A DNA stretch of 64,000 nt from Rhizobium sophoriradicis. Its GTDB lineage: Bacteria; Pseudomonadota; Alphaproteobacteria; Rhizobiales; Rhizobiaceae. Shown here one piece after another: positions 56,033 through 64,000 of the stretch; the first letter of the stretch is position 1; each line of letters begins with the position of its first letter. The position numbers and the translations under genes were made by a program. The notes beneath the pieces are model-generated. The model did not search any database. It worked only from the letters and a program-made list of their open reading frames with translations, and was not told where the DNA came from. The DNA lies in NCBI RefSeq assembly GCF_003939025.1, contig NZ_RQIH01000009.1:186001-250000 (forward strand). The letters are read 5' to 3'.

Positions 56033-56229
56033 TGAGCAAGATGCCTGAGTTGGTCCGAAACGCCGAAACTGGCTGTGATCGGCGTAGGGATGCGAGCGAT
56101 GAAATCACGCGTCGACAAATCCGGGAGGCTATAGACGATCCGAGCACGGATATCGATGTCGATGCGGTTTTTGAGCGATTGGAGCGATTGCACGCTGAGC
56201 GGATGAAGGCTGAGGACTCCGTCGCTTAG
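56032..56229 (+). CDS. small hypothetical protein, 65 aa
   Basis: The ATG at 56032 overlaps the dciA stop (TGATG), so it could be translated by coupling. The 65-residue product is acidic and probably helical (EITRRQIREAIDDPSTDIDVDAVFERLERLHAERMKAED). The DID-x-x-x-VFERLE pattern resembles small antitoxin-like proteins of the type II addiction-module kind. No toxin gene follows. Assignment as an orphan antitoxin is tentative. Confidence 0.55.
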   Translation: MSKMPELVRNAETGCDRRRDASDEITRRQIREAIDDPSTDIDVDAVFERLERLHAERMKAEDSVA

Positions 56230-56582
56230 CCCGCGCCGCGCATTCATCAGCGCTATGGATCCCAGGCTCAAGGCCTGGGATGACGAGATCGAGGAGGGCG
56301 ACAGGCTGGAGGCGCCAATGCTGGATGCGCTTCACCCGTCGCGGCAAGAGCGATGTGCGCGAGCGTCGCGGAACTGCTGCACATTTCCAGGCGATAAGGC
56401 GTCCGCCTCTTGCCAATCTCCTCAACCTCCGTCATCCCAGGCCTTGAGCCTGGGATCCACGCGTCAGGGCTCGGCTGCATGGCTGATCCAGCGGTCCTCG
56501 AAAACCACGGACGTCCAAGCGAAGGCCTACTGGCGATGGGAGCTTCTGAGCGCTATACCCAATAGCGGACGGGAGAAAAATC
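56230..56582. other. intergenic with palindromic repeats
   Basis: This gap contains dispersed palindromes at 56257-56283 and 56430-56460 in opposite orientation, separated by about 150 bases without a recognised gene. The promoter for the antitoxin gene should lie near its 3' end. Confidence 0.55.
56257..56460. repeat. inverted pair of dispersed palindromes
   Basis: GGATCCCAGGCTCAAGGCC-type unit at 56257-56283 and CGTCATCCCAGGCCTTGAGC-type unit at 56430-56460. They are inverted relative to each other, as at 44981/45126. Confidence 0.8.
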
Positions 56583-56807
56583 ATGCTGGCCTTGCGGTTG
56601 CCACCTGATATCGAAACGCGGCTCGATGAGCTTGCCAGGCGTACGGGGCGCAACAAAAGCTTTTATGCACGTCAAGCCATCATCGAACATCTTGACGATC
56701 TAGAGGATATCTATCTCGCCGAAAAACGCCTCGACGAGCTTCGCGAGGGCGAGAGCGATAGTGTGCCGCTGGCCGAGCTGGTCGAGTGCCATGGTATGGA
56801 GAATTGA
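56583..56807 (+). CDS. RelB-type antitoxin
   Basis: This 74-residue ribbon-helix-helix antitoxin begins MLALRLPPDIETRLDELARRTGRNKSFYARQAI (outline, positions 1-33), where the LRLPP strand binds DNA. It is followed by EHLDDLEDIYLAEKRLDELR, which would wrap the toxin. It overlaps the toxin start by 17 bases, the usual relBE arrangement. The toxin gene is deleted internally, so this antitoxin is probably an orphan. Confidence 0.88.
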   Translation: MLALRLPPDIETRLDELARRTGRNKSFYARQAIIEHLDDLEDIYLAEKRLDELREGESDSVPLAELVECHGMEN

Positions 56808-56885
56808 CTTTCACCGAGCAGCCGAGGGTGAGCTTGGAAACGTGGGCATGCTCCCATCGGCAACCGCCGCGATGTCTATCGCTAA
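56791..56885 (+). pseudogene. relE toxin remnant with internal deletion
   Basis: The ATG at 56791 encodes MVWRIDFHRAAEGELGN, the usual RelE N-terminus. The segment 56856-56885, in another frame, encodes IGNRRDVYR and a stop, the usual RelE C-terminus. The central 60 or so residues are missing. The surviving frame yields a 41-residue chimera. The toxin should therefore be inactive. Confidence 0.8.
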
Positions 56886-57031
56886 TCAGCAAGCCGACAG
56901 CTCGCATTTCGTCTAGCCGTCCCATCACGGTCACAATTCTTTGAAGGAAGTTGGCGAACCGTGGCTTGTGAGTGGCCGTCAGCCGTTATATCGCACAGTC
57001 ACGCCGTCACTCTCATACCTATGGGGAACCC

Positions 57032-57808
57032 ATGCAGATGTCCGAAATGCAACTGACGAAACGCCGCCTGCTCAGCGGTATCGCCATCGCCGCCGCTGCC
57101 GTAGCGCTTGTCGCCTGCAACGACAGCAAGGACGCTGCCGATGCTTCGTCCTCCGGCAAGACCATGGCCGACGGCACCAATGTCGATACGATGCAGACGG
57201 CCGCGACGTCGGCGACCGACATGCCTCAGTCCGACGGCGATGTCGACATGGCCGAGGTGCTGAAACCCGGCGCGCTGCCGGAAATGGCGCTGGGCAAGGC
57301 CGACGCCCCGGTCAAGATCGTCGAATATATGTCGATGACCTGCCCGCATTGCGCCCATTTCCACAACACCACCTTCGACACGATCAAGCAGAAATACATC
57401 GATACCGGCAAGGTGCAGTTCATCATCCGCGAATTCCCCTTCGATCCGCGCGCCGCCGCCGCCTTCATGCTCGCCCGCTGCAGCGCCGCCAATCCGGGGC
57501 AGATGAGCACGCCGGAGCAGTATTTCGCGATGGTTTCGATGCTCTTCAAGCAGCAGCAGGTCTGGGCCGCCGCCGAGGATGGCCGCGCCGCATTGCTGCA
57601 GATGTCGAAGCTGGCCGGATTTACTGAGGATAGCTTCACGAAATGCTTGACGAACCAGAAGCTTCTGGATGAAGTGAACGCCACGCGGGAAAGGGGATCC
57701 AAGGATTTCGGCGTCGACGCAACGCCAACCTTCCTCATCAATGGCAAGCGCTATTCTGGAGACATGCCGGTTGACACCATGTCGAAGCTCATCGACAGCC
57801 TCATCTGA
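57032..57808 (+). CDS. DsbA-family thioredoxin-fold lipoprotein
   Basis: This envelope thiol:disulfide protein has 258 residues. An N-terminal twin-arginine-like KRRLLSG and lipobox LVAC (about residues 26-29) suggest a lipoprotein. A low-complexity linker (30-75) leads to a thioredoxin domain with the active site CPHC in YMSMTCPHCAHFHN, and the cis-Pro in DATPTFLINGKRY. It belongs to the DsbA/DsbG-like DUF type typical of rhizobia. A GGGGA ribosome site supports ATG 57032. A RIME-like element follows, then smc. Confidence 0.9.
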   Translation: MQMSEMQLTKRRLLSGIAIAAAAVALVACNDSKDAADASSSGKTMADGTNVDTMQTAATSATDMPQSDGDVDMAEVLKPGALPEMALGKADAPVKIVEYMSMTCPHCAHFHNTTFDTIKQKYIDTGKVQFIIREFPFDPRAAAAFMLARCSAANPGQMSTPEQYFAMVSMLFKQQQVWAAAEDGRAALLQMSKLAGFTEDSFTKCLTNQKLLDEVNATRERGSKDFGVDATPTFLINGKRYSGDMPVDTMSKLIDSLI

Positions 57809-57887
57809 ACCGGACCGTTTGACGACGACGGGCGACGGCGAAAGCCGTGCGCCCGTTTTTCGTTTTCAGCGCAGTTTGCGGGGGTGG

Positions 57888-58043
57888 CCCCTTCATCCGC
57901 CTGCCGGCACCTTCTCCCCGAGGGGAGAAGGGGTACGCCGCCTGCCTTTCCTTCCCATTATTCGAGGGAAGATTTGGGCACGGCATCGACCCCGAGTCTC
58001 TTCTCCCCGGCGGGGAGAAGGTGCCGGCAGGCGGATGAGGGGG
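57888..58043. repeat. RIME-like repeat, copy 6, head-to-head palindrome
   Basis: Its left end CTTCATCCGCCTGCCGGCAC and its right end GTGCCGGCAGGCGGATGAGG are near-perfect inverted copies of the RIME right arm, about 29 bp each, with CTTCTCCCC/GGGGAGAAG inside. The middle contains no CCCTAACCCTCTC arm. It ends 23 bases before the smc start codon. Confidence 0.8.
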
Positions 58044-58066
58044 CTTCCTGCCGTGGATTTATCCGC

Positions 58067-61000
58067 ATGAAGTTCAACAAGCTGCGCCTGGTCGGCTTCA
58101 AATCCTTCGTCGAGCCGACGGAATTCATCATTGAGCGGGGGCTGACCGGCGTCGTCGGCCCGAACGGCTGCGGCAAGTCCAATCTCGTCGAAGCGCTGCG
58201 CTGGGTGATGGGCGAGAATTCCTACAAGAACATGCGCGCCTCCGGCATGGACGACGTGATCTTTTCCGGTTCCGGCAACCGCCCGGCCCGCAACACCGCC
58301 GAGGTGGCGCTCTACCTCGACAATGGCGAGCGCACCGCGCCGGCCGCCTTCAACGATGCCGACGAGATCCAGGTCACCCGCCGCATCGAACGCGAGCAGG
58401 GCTCGCTTTATCGCATCAACGGCAAGGAAAGCCGCGCCAAGGACGTGCAGCTGCTGTTTGCCGACGCCTCCACCGGCGCCCGATCGCCCTCGATGGTCGG
58501 CCAGGGCCGCATCGGCGAGCTGATCCAGGCAAAGCCGCAGGCCCGCCGCCAGCTCCTGGAAGAGGCGGCCGGCATATCGGGCCTGCATTCGCGCCGCCAC
58601 GAGGCCGAACTGCGCCTGCGCGCCGCCGAAACCAATCTCGAGCGTCTCGACGACGTCACCTCGCAGCTCGAAAGCCAGATCGAAAGCCTGAAGCGCCAGG
58701 CCCGCCAGGCGAACCGCTTCAAGACGCTGTCGGCCGATATCCGCGGCCGCGAGGCGATGCTGCTGCATATTCGCTGGGTGCAGGCGAAGGAGGCCGAAGC
58801 CGAGGCCGACAGCGCCCTCAACCAGGCAACCGTCATCGTCGCCGAAAAGGCGCAGATGCAGATGGAGGCGGCGAAGAACCAGGGCATCGCCAGCCTGAAG
58901 CTGCCGGAACTGCGCGAGGGCGAGGCGCGCGCCGCCGCCGCGCTGCAGCGTCTGCAGATCGCTCGCAGCCAGCTGGAGGAGGATGCCGGCCGCATTCTGC
59001 GCCGCCGCGACGAGTTGACCCGCCGTCTCGCTCAGCTCGCCGAAGACATCCGCCGCGAGGAGCGGCTGGTCGCCGACAATGCCGTCATCCTCGCCAAGCT
59101 CGACGCCGAAGAGGCCGAGATATCGGAAATCCTCGCCGATTCCGGCCGTTATGCCGAGGAAACCCGCGAGGCCTTCGAGGGCGCGGCGGCAAAGCTTGCC
59201 GACAGCGAACGCGTCTTCACCCAGCTGACCGCCGAGCGCGCCGAGGCTGCGGCCGGCCGCAATCAGCTGGAGCGCGCCATCCGCGATCTCGCCGACCGCC
59301 GCATGCGCCTCGAACGGCAGATGAACGAAGCAAACCAGGAACTTGCGGCGATCGGCGAGAAGATTGCCGACCTGCCCGATCCCGAGGAGAAACGCGCCAT
59401 CGTCGAAGCCGGCGAAATCGCGCTCACCGATGCCGAAGCCGCCGTCCAGGGGATCGAGCAGGCGCTGGCCGCCGCCCGCCAGACCGAAGCGCTGTCTCGC
59501 GCCCCGGTCGATCAGGCCCGCGCCGGCCTCAATGCCATCGAAACCGAGGCCCGCACCATTTCCCGCATGCTCGCCGCCGGTGCGGCCGCCGGCAAGTTTC
59601 CGCCGGTTGCCGACGAGCTGAAGGTCGATCGCGGCTTCGAAACCGCGCTGGGGGCTGCGCTCGGTGACGATCTGGAATCGCCGCTCGATGCCGAAGCGCC
59701 GGCCCATTGGTCGGAGAATGGCGATGGCGCCGGCGATCCCGCGCTTCCCGCCGGCGCCACACCGCTGTTGACCCATGTCCGCGCCCCCGCCGCGCTCACC
59801 CGCCGCTTGCGCCAGATCGGCCTGGTCGACGAGGCCGAAGCGCAAGCGCTGATGGCGGCGCTGAAGCCCGGCCAGCGGCTGGTGACGAGAGAAGGCGCAG
59901 TCTATCGCTGGGATGGCCATGTCGCCGGCGCCGACGCTCCGAGCGCTGCCGCCCTGCGCCTTGCTCAGAAAAACCGCCTGGCCGAGCTCGAGGGCGAAGC
60001 GGCGCTTGCCCGCGACGTGCTCACTGAGGCCGAGGAACGGCAGGCGGCGGCCGCCGAGGCGATCCGGGTGGAAGAACGCAAGCTCACTGAGGCGCGCGAC
60101 ATGAGCCGGCTGTCGGCGCGTCATCTGGCCGAAGCCCGCGATGCGCTTGCCGCGGCCGAACGTGCCTCCGGCGATCTGATCCGCCGCCGCGACGTCGTCA
60201 GCGAGGCTGCCAGCCAGCTCGGCGCGCAGCTGGAGGAGATCGGCATCCAGGAGGAAAATGCCCGAATCGAGCTGGAGGATGCGCCCGATCTGACCGAGAT
60301 CGACGAGCGGCTGCGTTTCCAGCAGGTGGAGGTGGCGACCGATCGCGGCGCGCTCGCCGAAGCCCGCGCCCGCCATGAAAGCCTGGCGAGGGAAAACGAA
60401 GCCCGCCAGCGCCGCATCATGGCGATCGCCCAGGAGCGCGAGACCTGGCGCCAGCGGGCGGCAAGCGGCGAGGATCATGTCGCGACACTGCGCGAGCGCG
60501 AGGAGGAGGCGCGCGAAGAGGCGGCCGATCTGGAAATGGCCCCGGATGAATTCGACGACAAGCGCCGCGCGCTGCTCTCCGAATTGCAGAAGGCCGAGGA
60601 GGCGCGCCGCAATGCCGGCGATCTCCTGGCCGAGGCCGAACGCATCCAGCGCGAGGCCGACCACAAGGCGGCGACCGCACTTTCGGAACTGGCCGAATGC
60701 CGCGAACGCCGCGGCCGCGCCGAGGAGCGCCTGGTCTCGGCCCGCGAAAAGCGTGGGGAAAGCGAAAGCCGCATCCGCGAGGTGCTGAATGTTCCCCCGC
60801 ACGAGGCGCTGCGGCTCACAGGCCTCCAGCCGATGCAGGCGCTGCCCGATCCCCGCGAGGTCGAGCGCGATCTGGAGCGGCTGAAGATGGAGCGCGAGCG
60901 GCTCGGCGCCGTCAACCTGCGCGCCGACGAGGAACAGAAGGAACTGAGTGAAAAGCTAGAAGCGCTGATCAAGGAGCGCGACGACGTCATCGATGCGATC

Positions 61001-61528
61001 CGCAAGCTGCGCGGCGCCATCCAGAGCTTGAACCGAGAGGGCCGCGAGAGGCTGATCGCCGCCTTCGACGTCGTCAACGGCCAGTTCCAGCGGCTCTTCA
61101 CCCATCTCTTCGGCGGCGGCACTGCCGAGCTGCAGCTGATCGAATCCGACGACCCGCTCGAAGCCGGCCTCGAAATCCTGGCCCGGCCGCCCGGCAAGAA
61201 GCCGCAGACCATGACGCTGCTCTCCGGCGGCGAGCAGGCGCTGACGGCAATGGCGCTGATCTTCGCCGTCTTCCTCACCAATCCGGCGCCGATCTGCGTG
61301 CTCGACGAGGTGGACGCGCCGCTCGACGACCACAATGTCGAGCGCTATTGCAACCTGATGGACGAAATGGCGGCCTCCACCGAAACCCGCTTCGTCATCA
61401 TCACCCACAATCCGATCACCATGGCCCGCATGAACCGCCTCTTCGGCGTCACCATGGCCGAACAGGGCGTCTCCACCCTCGTTTCCGTCGACCTGCAAAC
61501 CGCCGAACGCCTGCGCGAGATCGCCTGA
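58067..61528 (+). CDS. smc: chromosome segregation protein SMC
   Basis: SMC is the condensin ATPase that compacts and orients chromosomes. The 1153-residue protein has Walker [10 protein letters not shown] at 31-39, long coiled coils, a hinge (about 500-640, with [18 protein letters not shown]), and a C-terminal head with signature [14 protein letters not shown] and Walker [14 protein letters not shown]. The ATG at 58067 has no clear ribosome site, and the RIME-like repeat directly precedes it. Longer upstream reading lies in the repeat and is rejected. The ScpA/ScpB genes are elsewhere. Confidence 0.96.
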   Translation: MKFNKLRLVGFKSFVEPTEFIIERGLTGVVGPNGCGKSNLVEALRWVMGENSYKNMRASGMDDVIFSGSGNRPARNTAEVALYLDNGERTAPAAFNDADEIQVTRRIEREQGSLYRINGKESRAKDVQLLFADASTGARSPSMVGQGRIGELIQAKPQARRQLLEEAAGISGLHSRRHEAELRLRAAETNLERLDDVTSQLESQIESLKRQARQANRFKTLSADIRGREAMLLHIRWVQAKEAEAEADSALNQATVIVAEKAQMQMEAAKNQGIASLKLPELREGEARAAAALQRLQIARSQLEEDAGRILRRRDELTRRLAQLAEDIRREERLVADNAVILAKLDAEEAEISEILADSGRYAEETREAFEGAAAKLADSERVFTQLTAERAEAAAGRNQLERAIRDLADRRMRLERQMNEANQELAAIGEKIADLPDPEEKRAIVEAGEIALTDAEAAVQGIEQALAAARQTEALSRAPVDQARAGLNAIETEARTISRMLAAGAAAGKFPPVADELKVDRGFETALGAALGDDLESPLDAEAPAHWSENGDGAGDPALPAGATPLLTHVRAPAALTRRLRQIGLVDEAEAQALMAALKPGQRLVTREGAVYRWDGHVAGADAPSAAALRLAQKNRLAELEGEAALARDVLTEAEERQAAAAEAIRVEERKLTEARDMSRLSARHLAEARDALAAAERASGDLIRRRDVVSEAASQLGAQLEEIGIQEENARIELEDAPDLTEIDERLRFQQVEVATDRGALAEARARHESLARENEARQRRIMAIAQERETWRQRAASGEDHVATLREREEEAREEAADLEMAPDEFDDKRRALLSELQKAEEARRNAGDLLAEAERIQREADHKAATALSELAECRERRGRAEERLVSAREKRGESESRIREVLNVPPHEALRLTGLQPMQALPDPREVERDLERLKMERERLGAVNLRADEEQKELSEKLEALIKERDDVIDAIRKLRGAIQSLNREGRERLIAAFDVVNGQFQRLFTHLFGGGTAELQLIESDDPLEAGLEILARPPGKKPQTMTLLSGGEQALTAMALIFAVFLTNPAPICVLDEVDAPLDDHNVERYCNLMDEMAASTETRFVIITHNPITMARMNRLFGVTMAEQGVSTLVSVDLQTAERLREIA

Positions 61529-61571
61529 GGTTTGCGTGGCGGCTGTGGATCCCAGGCTCAAGGCCGGGGAT

Positions 61572-61650
61572 GACGGCGGAGAGGTGGTGCCTGGATGGCG
61601 GAGGAGAGGTGTTGCCGGGGCGACGGAGGAGAACTGGTACCGACTTGACC
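61572..61650 (+). repeat. 25-bp minisatellite, array 1
   Basis: About three units of GACGGAGGAGAGGTGGTGCC plus five variable bases, directly after the palindrome at 61547. Confidence 0.75.
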
Positions 61651-61885
61651 GGGGAGGGTGGCGAGGCAAATAGGGCGCGCCGGCGCGATCAAGCTACGGC
61701 AGGCGGGGGCGAAGCAAGCTGCATCGCCGGTGCGTCTGGCAACAAAACCAACCACACTCTCCGTCATCCCCGGGCTTGACCCTGGGATCCACGACCAACA
61801 CGCGGACTTCCATTTCTCTGCAGTGGGACGCCTTCGCCGTTCGCCCAGCGCCAGCCGCATGGATCCCAGGGTCAAGCCCTGGGAT

Positions 61886-62060
61886 GACGGAGGAGAGGTG
61901 GTGCCCGGATGGCGGCGGAGAGGTGGTGCCCGGATTGGCTGAGGAGAAGTAGTGCCGGGCTGACGGTGCAAGGGTGGTGCTGGGTTGGCCGTGGAGAAGG
62001 TAGTGCTTGGCTTGCGGTGGAGAAGTATCGGTGGACGGAGCAGAGGTGGTGCCGGGACCA
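61886..62060 (+). repeat. 25-bp minisatellite, array 2
   Basis: Six to seven diverging units of the 25-bp motif; the first two differ at few positions and later ones drift. They follow the palindrome at 61861. Confidence 0.8.
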
Positions 62061-62278
62061 CAAGCTGCGCCGGACGCAATGAAGCGAGCCGCGAGCGCGG
62101 CGAGGCAAACAGCATCGCCAGTGCGTCTGGCGAGAACGCCAACCACACTCTCCGTCATCCCAGGGCTTGACCCTGGGATCCACAACCAAGCACGCGGACT
62201 TCTAATTGCTCTGCAGTGGGGCGCCTTCGCGGTCCACCTAGTGCCAGCCGCATGGATCCCAGGGTCAAGCCCTGGGAT

Positions 62279-62425
62279 GACGGAGGAGAGGTGGTGCCCG
62301 GATGACGGAGGAGAGGTGGTGCCTGGGTGGCGGAGGAGAGGAGGTACCAGATTGACGGCGGAGGTGGTGCTCCGCTCGACCGAGGAGAGAATATCCGAGT
62401 GGACGGAGCAGAGGTGGTGCCAGGA
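62279..62425 (+). repeat. 25-bp minisatellite, array 3
   Basis: Five to six units of the same motif, with the first two (GACGGAGGAGAGGTGGTGCC) nearly the same. They follow the palindrome at 62254. Confidence 0.8.
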
Positions 62426-62597
62426 AACGAGCCGCGCCGGGCGCGATCAACCGAGCGCGGCGGAGAAAGCTGCATCGGCGGTGCGTCTGGCGGCAAAGCC
62501 AACCACACTCTCCGTCATCCCAGGGCTTGACCCTGGGATCCACAACCAAGCCACTCGGCTACCGTGGGACTGTTCGCCGACCCGGCATGATCCCCGA

Positions 62598-63248
62598 TCA
62601 CCCACTCGATGCCGCCTGGAAGACGGCGAGCTGCGCGGCGAAGGCGCGTTGGTAGGCCGGGCGGGCTTCGGCGCGGGCGACATAGGCGGCGAGGTTCGGG
62701 TATTCATCCAGGATGTTCGATGATTTCAGCCGCAGCAGCACCGTGACCATCAAGAGGTCGCCGGCGCTGAAGGCGCCATCGAGCCAGTCGGCATCGCCGA
62801 GGCGGGCGGAAAGGCTGTGCAGCCGCTTGCCGATGCTCTCCTCGAGTGCGCGCAGGCGCTGCTCGTACCAGGGCTGGTCACGTTCGAGGATTCTGGCGAG
62901 GCTGTGATCGAAGACCGGCGGCTCCACGGTGTTGAGCGCGGCAAACATCCATGAAATCGCCCGCGCCCGGGCATTGGTTTCGTCCGGCAGCAGGCCGCCG
63001 TGACGCTCGGCGATATGCAGGACGATCGCGCCGGACTCGAACAGGGTGAGATCGCCTTCCTCATAGGTCGGGATCTGCCCGAAAGGCTGCAGCGCCAGAT
63101 GCGCCGGCTCCGTCATCGCCTTGAAGGAGACGAGACGAACCTCGTAAGGCTGCCCCACTTCCTCGAGCGCCCAGCGAACCCGCATGTCGCGCGCCAGGCC
63201 GCGGCCGCGATCGGGCGAACGTTCAAAGGCGGTAATGGTAATCGTCAT
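62598..63248 (-). CDS. glutathione S-transferase family protein
   Basis: This 216-residue GST has an N-terminal thioredoxin-like domain (MTITITAFERSPDRGRGLARD, with FGQIPTYEEGDLTLFESGAI marking the glutathione site: cis-Pro and the E-S pair) and an all-helical C-terminal domain. The ATG at 63248 is chosen because GGAGG lies 5 bases upstream; the ATG at 63260 has no such site. The substrate is unknown. Confidence 0.9.
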   Translation of the reverse strand: MTITITAFERSPDRGRGLARDMRVRWALEEVGQPYEVRLVSFKAMTEPAHLALQPFGQIPTYEEGDLTLFESGAIVLHIAERHGGLLPDETNARARAISWMFAALNTVEPPVFDHSLARILERDQPWYEQRLRALEESIGKRLHSLSARLGDADWLDGAFSAGDLLMVTVLLRLKSSNILDEYPNLAAYVARAEARPAYQRAFAAQLAVFQAASSG

Positions 63249-63374
63249 CGCTTCCTCCATCGCTGTCTGTCCTGAAGACGTCCGGCCGGACGGGATTCCG
63301 ACATCGATATTCGAGATAGTCCTCGCCGCAGCTTCGCATAGGGCGCAAGCGATGCACGCTACCGGCGCCGAGCG

Positions 63375-63908
63375 TCAGCCTTCTGCCTCGCCGCATTTCG
63401 AGAGGATCTCGTCGACAACGACGGCGAGCGGCGCCGTGGCGTCGATGCGCTGCGCATGCTTCGGGACATCCTCCTTCGTCGCATGCAATCGCATGATCAG
63501 CGCCCGTTCGGCCGGTCGTCCGCCGAACTCGTCTTCGGGCCTTGCGGCAAGTCGCCGCTTCAGCGTGTCGAGATCGACATCGAGCTCGAAGACCGCGTCG
63601 AACCAATCGACGAAGCTTGGAAGATTGCGACAGCCACCGCAGAAGAAGGAGATGAGGCTGCGCCGATCGACGATCATGGCTCTGACCTTCCCGACATCCC
63701 AGATGTGATGCGCGTGCACCCATGCGCTGCGGTCCGCCACGCGCTCGTCGGCAGGCTCGTCCACCGGTTTCCCGGTCGTGGGATCGCCGCGATAGGCAAG
63801 CTCCCGGTCGCCATGGACGACATGGTAACCGCGCCGCTGCAGCTCGTCGGCCACCGCGGTCTTTCCGGCGCCGGAAACGCCTTCGATCAGATAGTTTCTG
63901 ACGCCCAT
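63375..63908 (-). CDS. P-loop kinase-like ATPase
   Basis: This protein of about 177 residues has a Walker A GVSGAGKTA (about 10-18) and the compact layout of small nucleotide or shikimate-type kinases: GYHVVHGDRELAYRG, a middle loop VWAHHIWDVGK-like segment (VHAHHIWDVGKVR) and ELDVDLDTLKRRLAARPEDEFG. The start is uncertain (ATG 63908 or 63938). The substrate is unknown. It may share a transcript with the GST gene, 126 bases away. Confidence 0.78.
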   Translation of the reverse strand: MGVRNYLIEGVSGAGKTAVADELQRRGYHVVHGDRELAYRGDPTTGKPVDEPADERVADRSAWVHAHHIWDVGKVRAMIVDRRSLISFFCGGCRNLPSFVDWFDAVFELDVDLDTLKRRLAARPEDEFGGRPAERALIMRLHATKEDVPKHAQRIDATAPLAVVVDEILSKCGEAEG

Positions 63909-64000
63909 TTCGTTGATCTCTGAAGCAGCCGTCCTCATGCAACGGCGCGATTGACTTAACATGGTTGCCGCCGCTCCGAAACGGCCGGCAGCGCCGGCCG

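Larger units (their letters stand above)
61545..62545. repeat. tandem mosaic repeat, period about 360-393 bp
   Basis: CGTCATCCC..GGGATCCAC palindromes recur at 61762, 62153 and 62513, and their GGATCCCAGGG..GGGATGACGG partners at 61547, 61861 and 62254. Between them the modules GTGCGTCTGGC, CGGACTTC..CTGCAGTGGG and CCAGCCGCATGG recur in fixed order. This gives two full units plus partial ends. Confidence 0.85.
61529..62597. other. 1-kb intergenic repeat region
   Basis: No gene was recognised. Almost the whole segment is made of palindromic modules and 25-bp tandem units, described separately. Confidence 0.75.

Noticed and set aside
56791-56916. 41-aa ORF as a new small gene
   Set aside because: Both ends match the two ends of RelE in different frames, so it is better read as a deleted toxin gene.
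57884-58066. N-terminal extension of SMC from the upstream open frame
   Set aside because: The extra 61 residues are encoded by the RIME-like repeat and lack SMC homology; the conserved start [14 protein letters not shown] fits at 58067.
57893-60802. 969-aa open frame on the minus strand
   Set aside because: It runs antisense to smc and into the RIME-like repeat; no domain was seen.
61572-62420. protein-coding frames through the repeat region on both strands
   Set aside because: The frames translate the repeats in several phases with no start signals and no conserved domain.
61545-62545. CRISPR-like array
   Set aside because: Repeats are palindromic modules at about 360-390 bp and a 25-bp minisatellite without unique spacers of uniform length, and no cas genes are present.

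Overview
The window is chromosomal DNA from an alphaproteobacterium of the Rhizobiales, most likely a Rhizobium of the etli/leguminosarum group. The base composition is GC-rich and coding density is high. The ctaC-ctaD-ctaB-ctaG-ctaE, surf1-ispH-thrB-rnhA and thrC-M16 peptidase-acetyltransferase blocks are typical of the group, ccrM is alphaproteobacterial, and gene gaps carry RIME-like elements and CCCTGGGATGACGG palindromes. No tRNA, rRNA, insertion sequence, prophage or CRISPR array was found. The assignment is inference from gene content and order.

1-7.3 kb: envelope and housekeeping genes (surface lipoprotein, pdxH, polysaccharide deacetylase, D,D-carboxypeptidase with SPOR domain, MazG-like protein, acetyltransferase, tldD, IalB-like protein). 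7.6-12.9 kb: aa3-type cytochrome c oxidase operon ctaC-ctaD-ctaB-46-aa membrane protein-ctaG-ctaE, closed by a strong terminator. 13-15 kb: a small accessory patch (HIT protein, acetyltransferase, CPT-like kinase) preceded by a RIME element. 15.1-18.8 kb: DUF983, surf1, ispH, thrB, rnhA. 19-23.1 kb: a small orphan ORF, a zinc metallopeptidase-like protein, CsbD, AlgH, a DsbD N-domain protein and a peroxiredoxin.

23.1-32.7 kb: a complete benzoate-to-beta-ketoadipate cluster on the minus strand (catB-catC-catA-benA-benB-benC-benD-MFS transporter-pcaD), divergent from a BenM/CatM-type LysR gene. The divergent spacer carries an ATAC-N7-GTAT operator. Benzoate is taken up, dihydroxylated (BenABC), dehydrogenated to catechol (BenD), ring-cleaved (CatA), cycloisomerised (CatB), isomerised (CatC) and hydrolysed to beta-ketoadipate (PcaD). 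The final thiolase and transferase steps are not in the window.

33-35.8 kb: a zinc ABC transporter operon preceded by Zur-like boxes and a 42-aa membrane ORF. 35.9-43.8 kb: ModA-like and Dabb proteins, a small exported protein, and the operon thrC-M16 peptidase-GNAT-EAL/degenerate GGDEF. 44-50.2 kb: lipoprotein, HAD hydrolase, MFS/LysR pair and three adjacent exported Ser/Gly-rich repeat proteins. 50.3-51.7 kb: ArsR regulator divergent from NIPSNAP and ABM genes. 52.1-58 kb: ccrM, NTF2-like, HAD, mutY, dciA, a relBE locus with a deleted toxin gene, and a DsbA-like lipoprotein. 58.1-61.5 kb: smc. 61.5-62.5 kb: 1 kb of tandem mosaic repeats with a 25-bp minisatellite. 62.6-64 kb: GST and a P-loop kinase-like protein.
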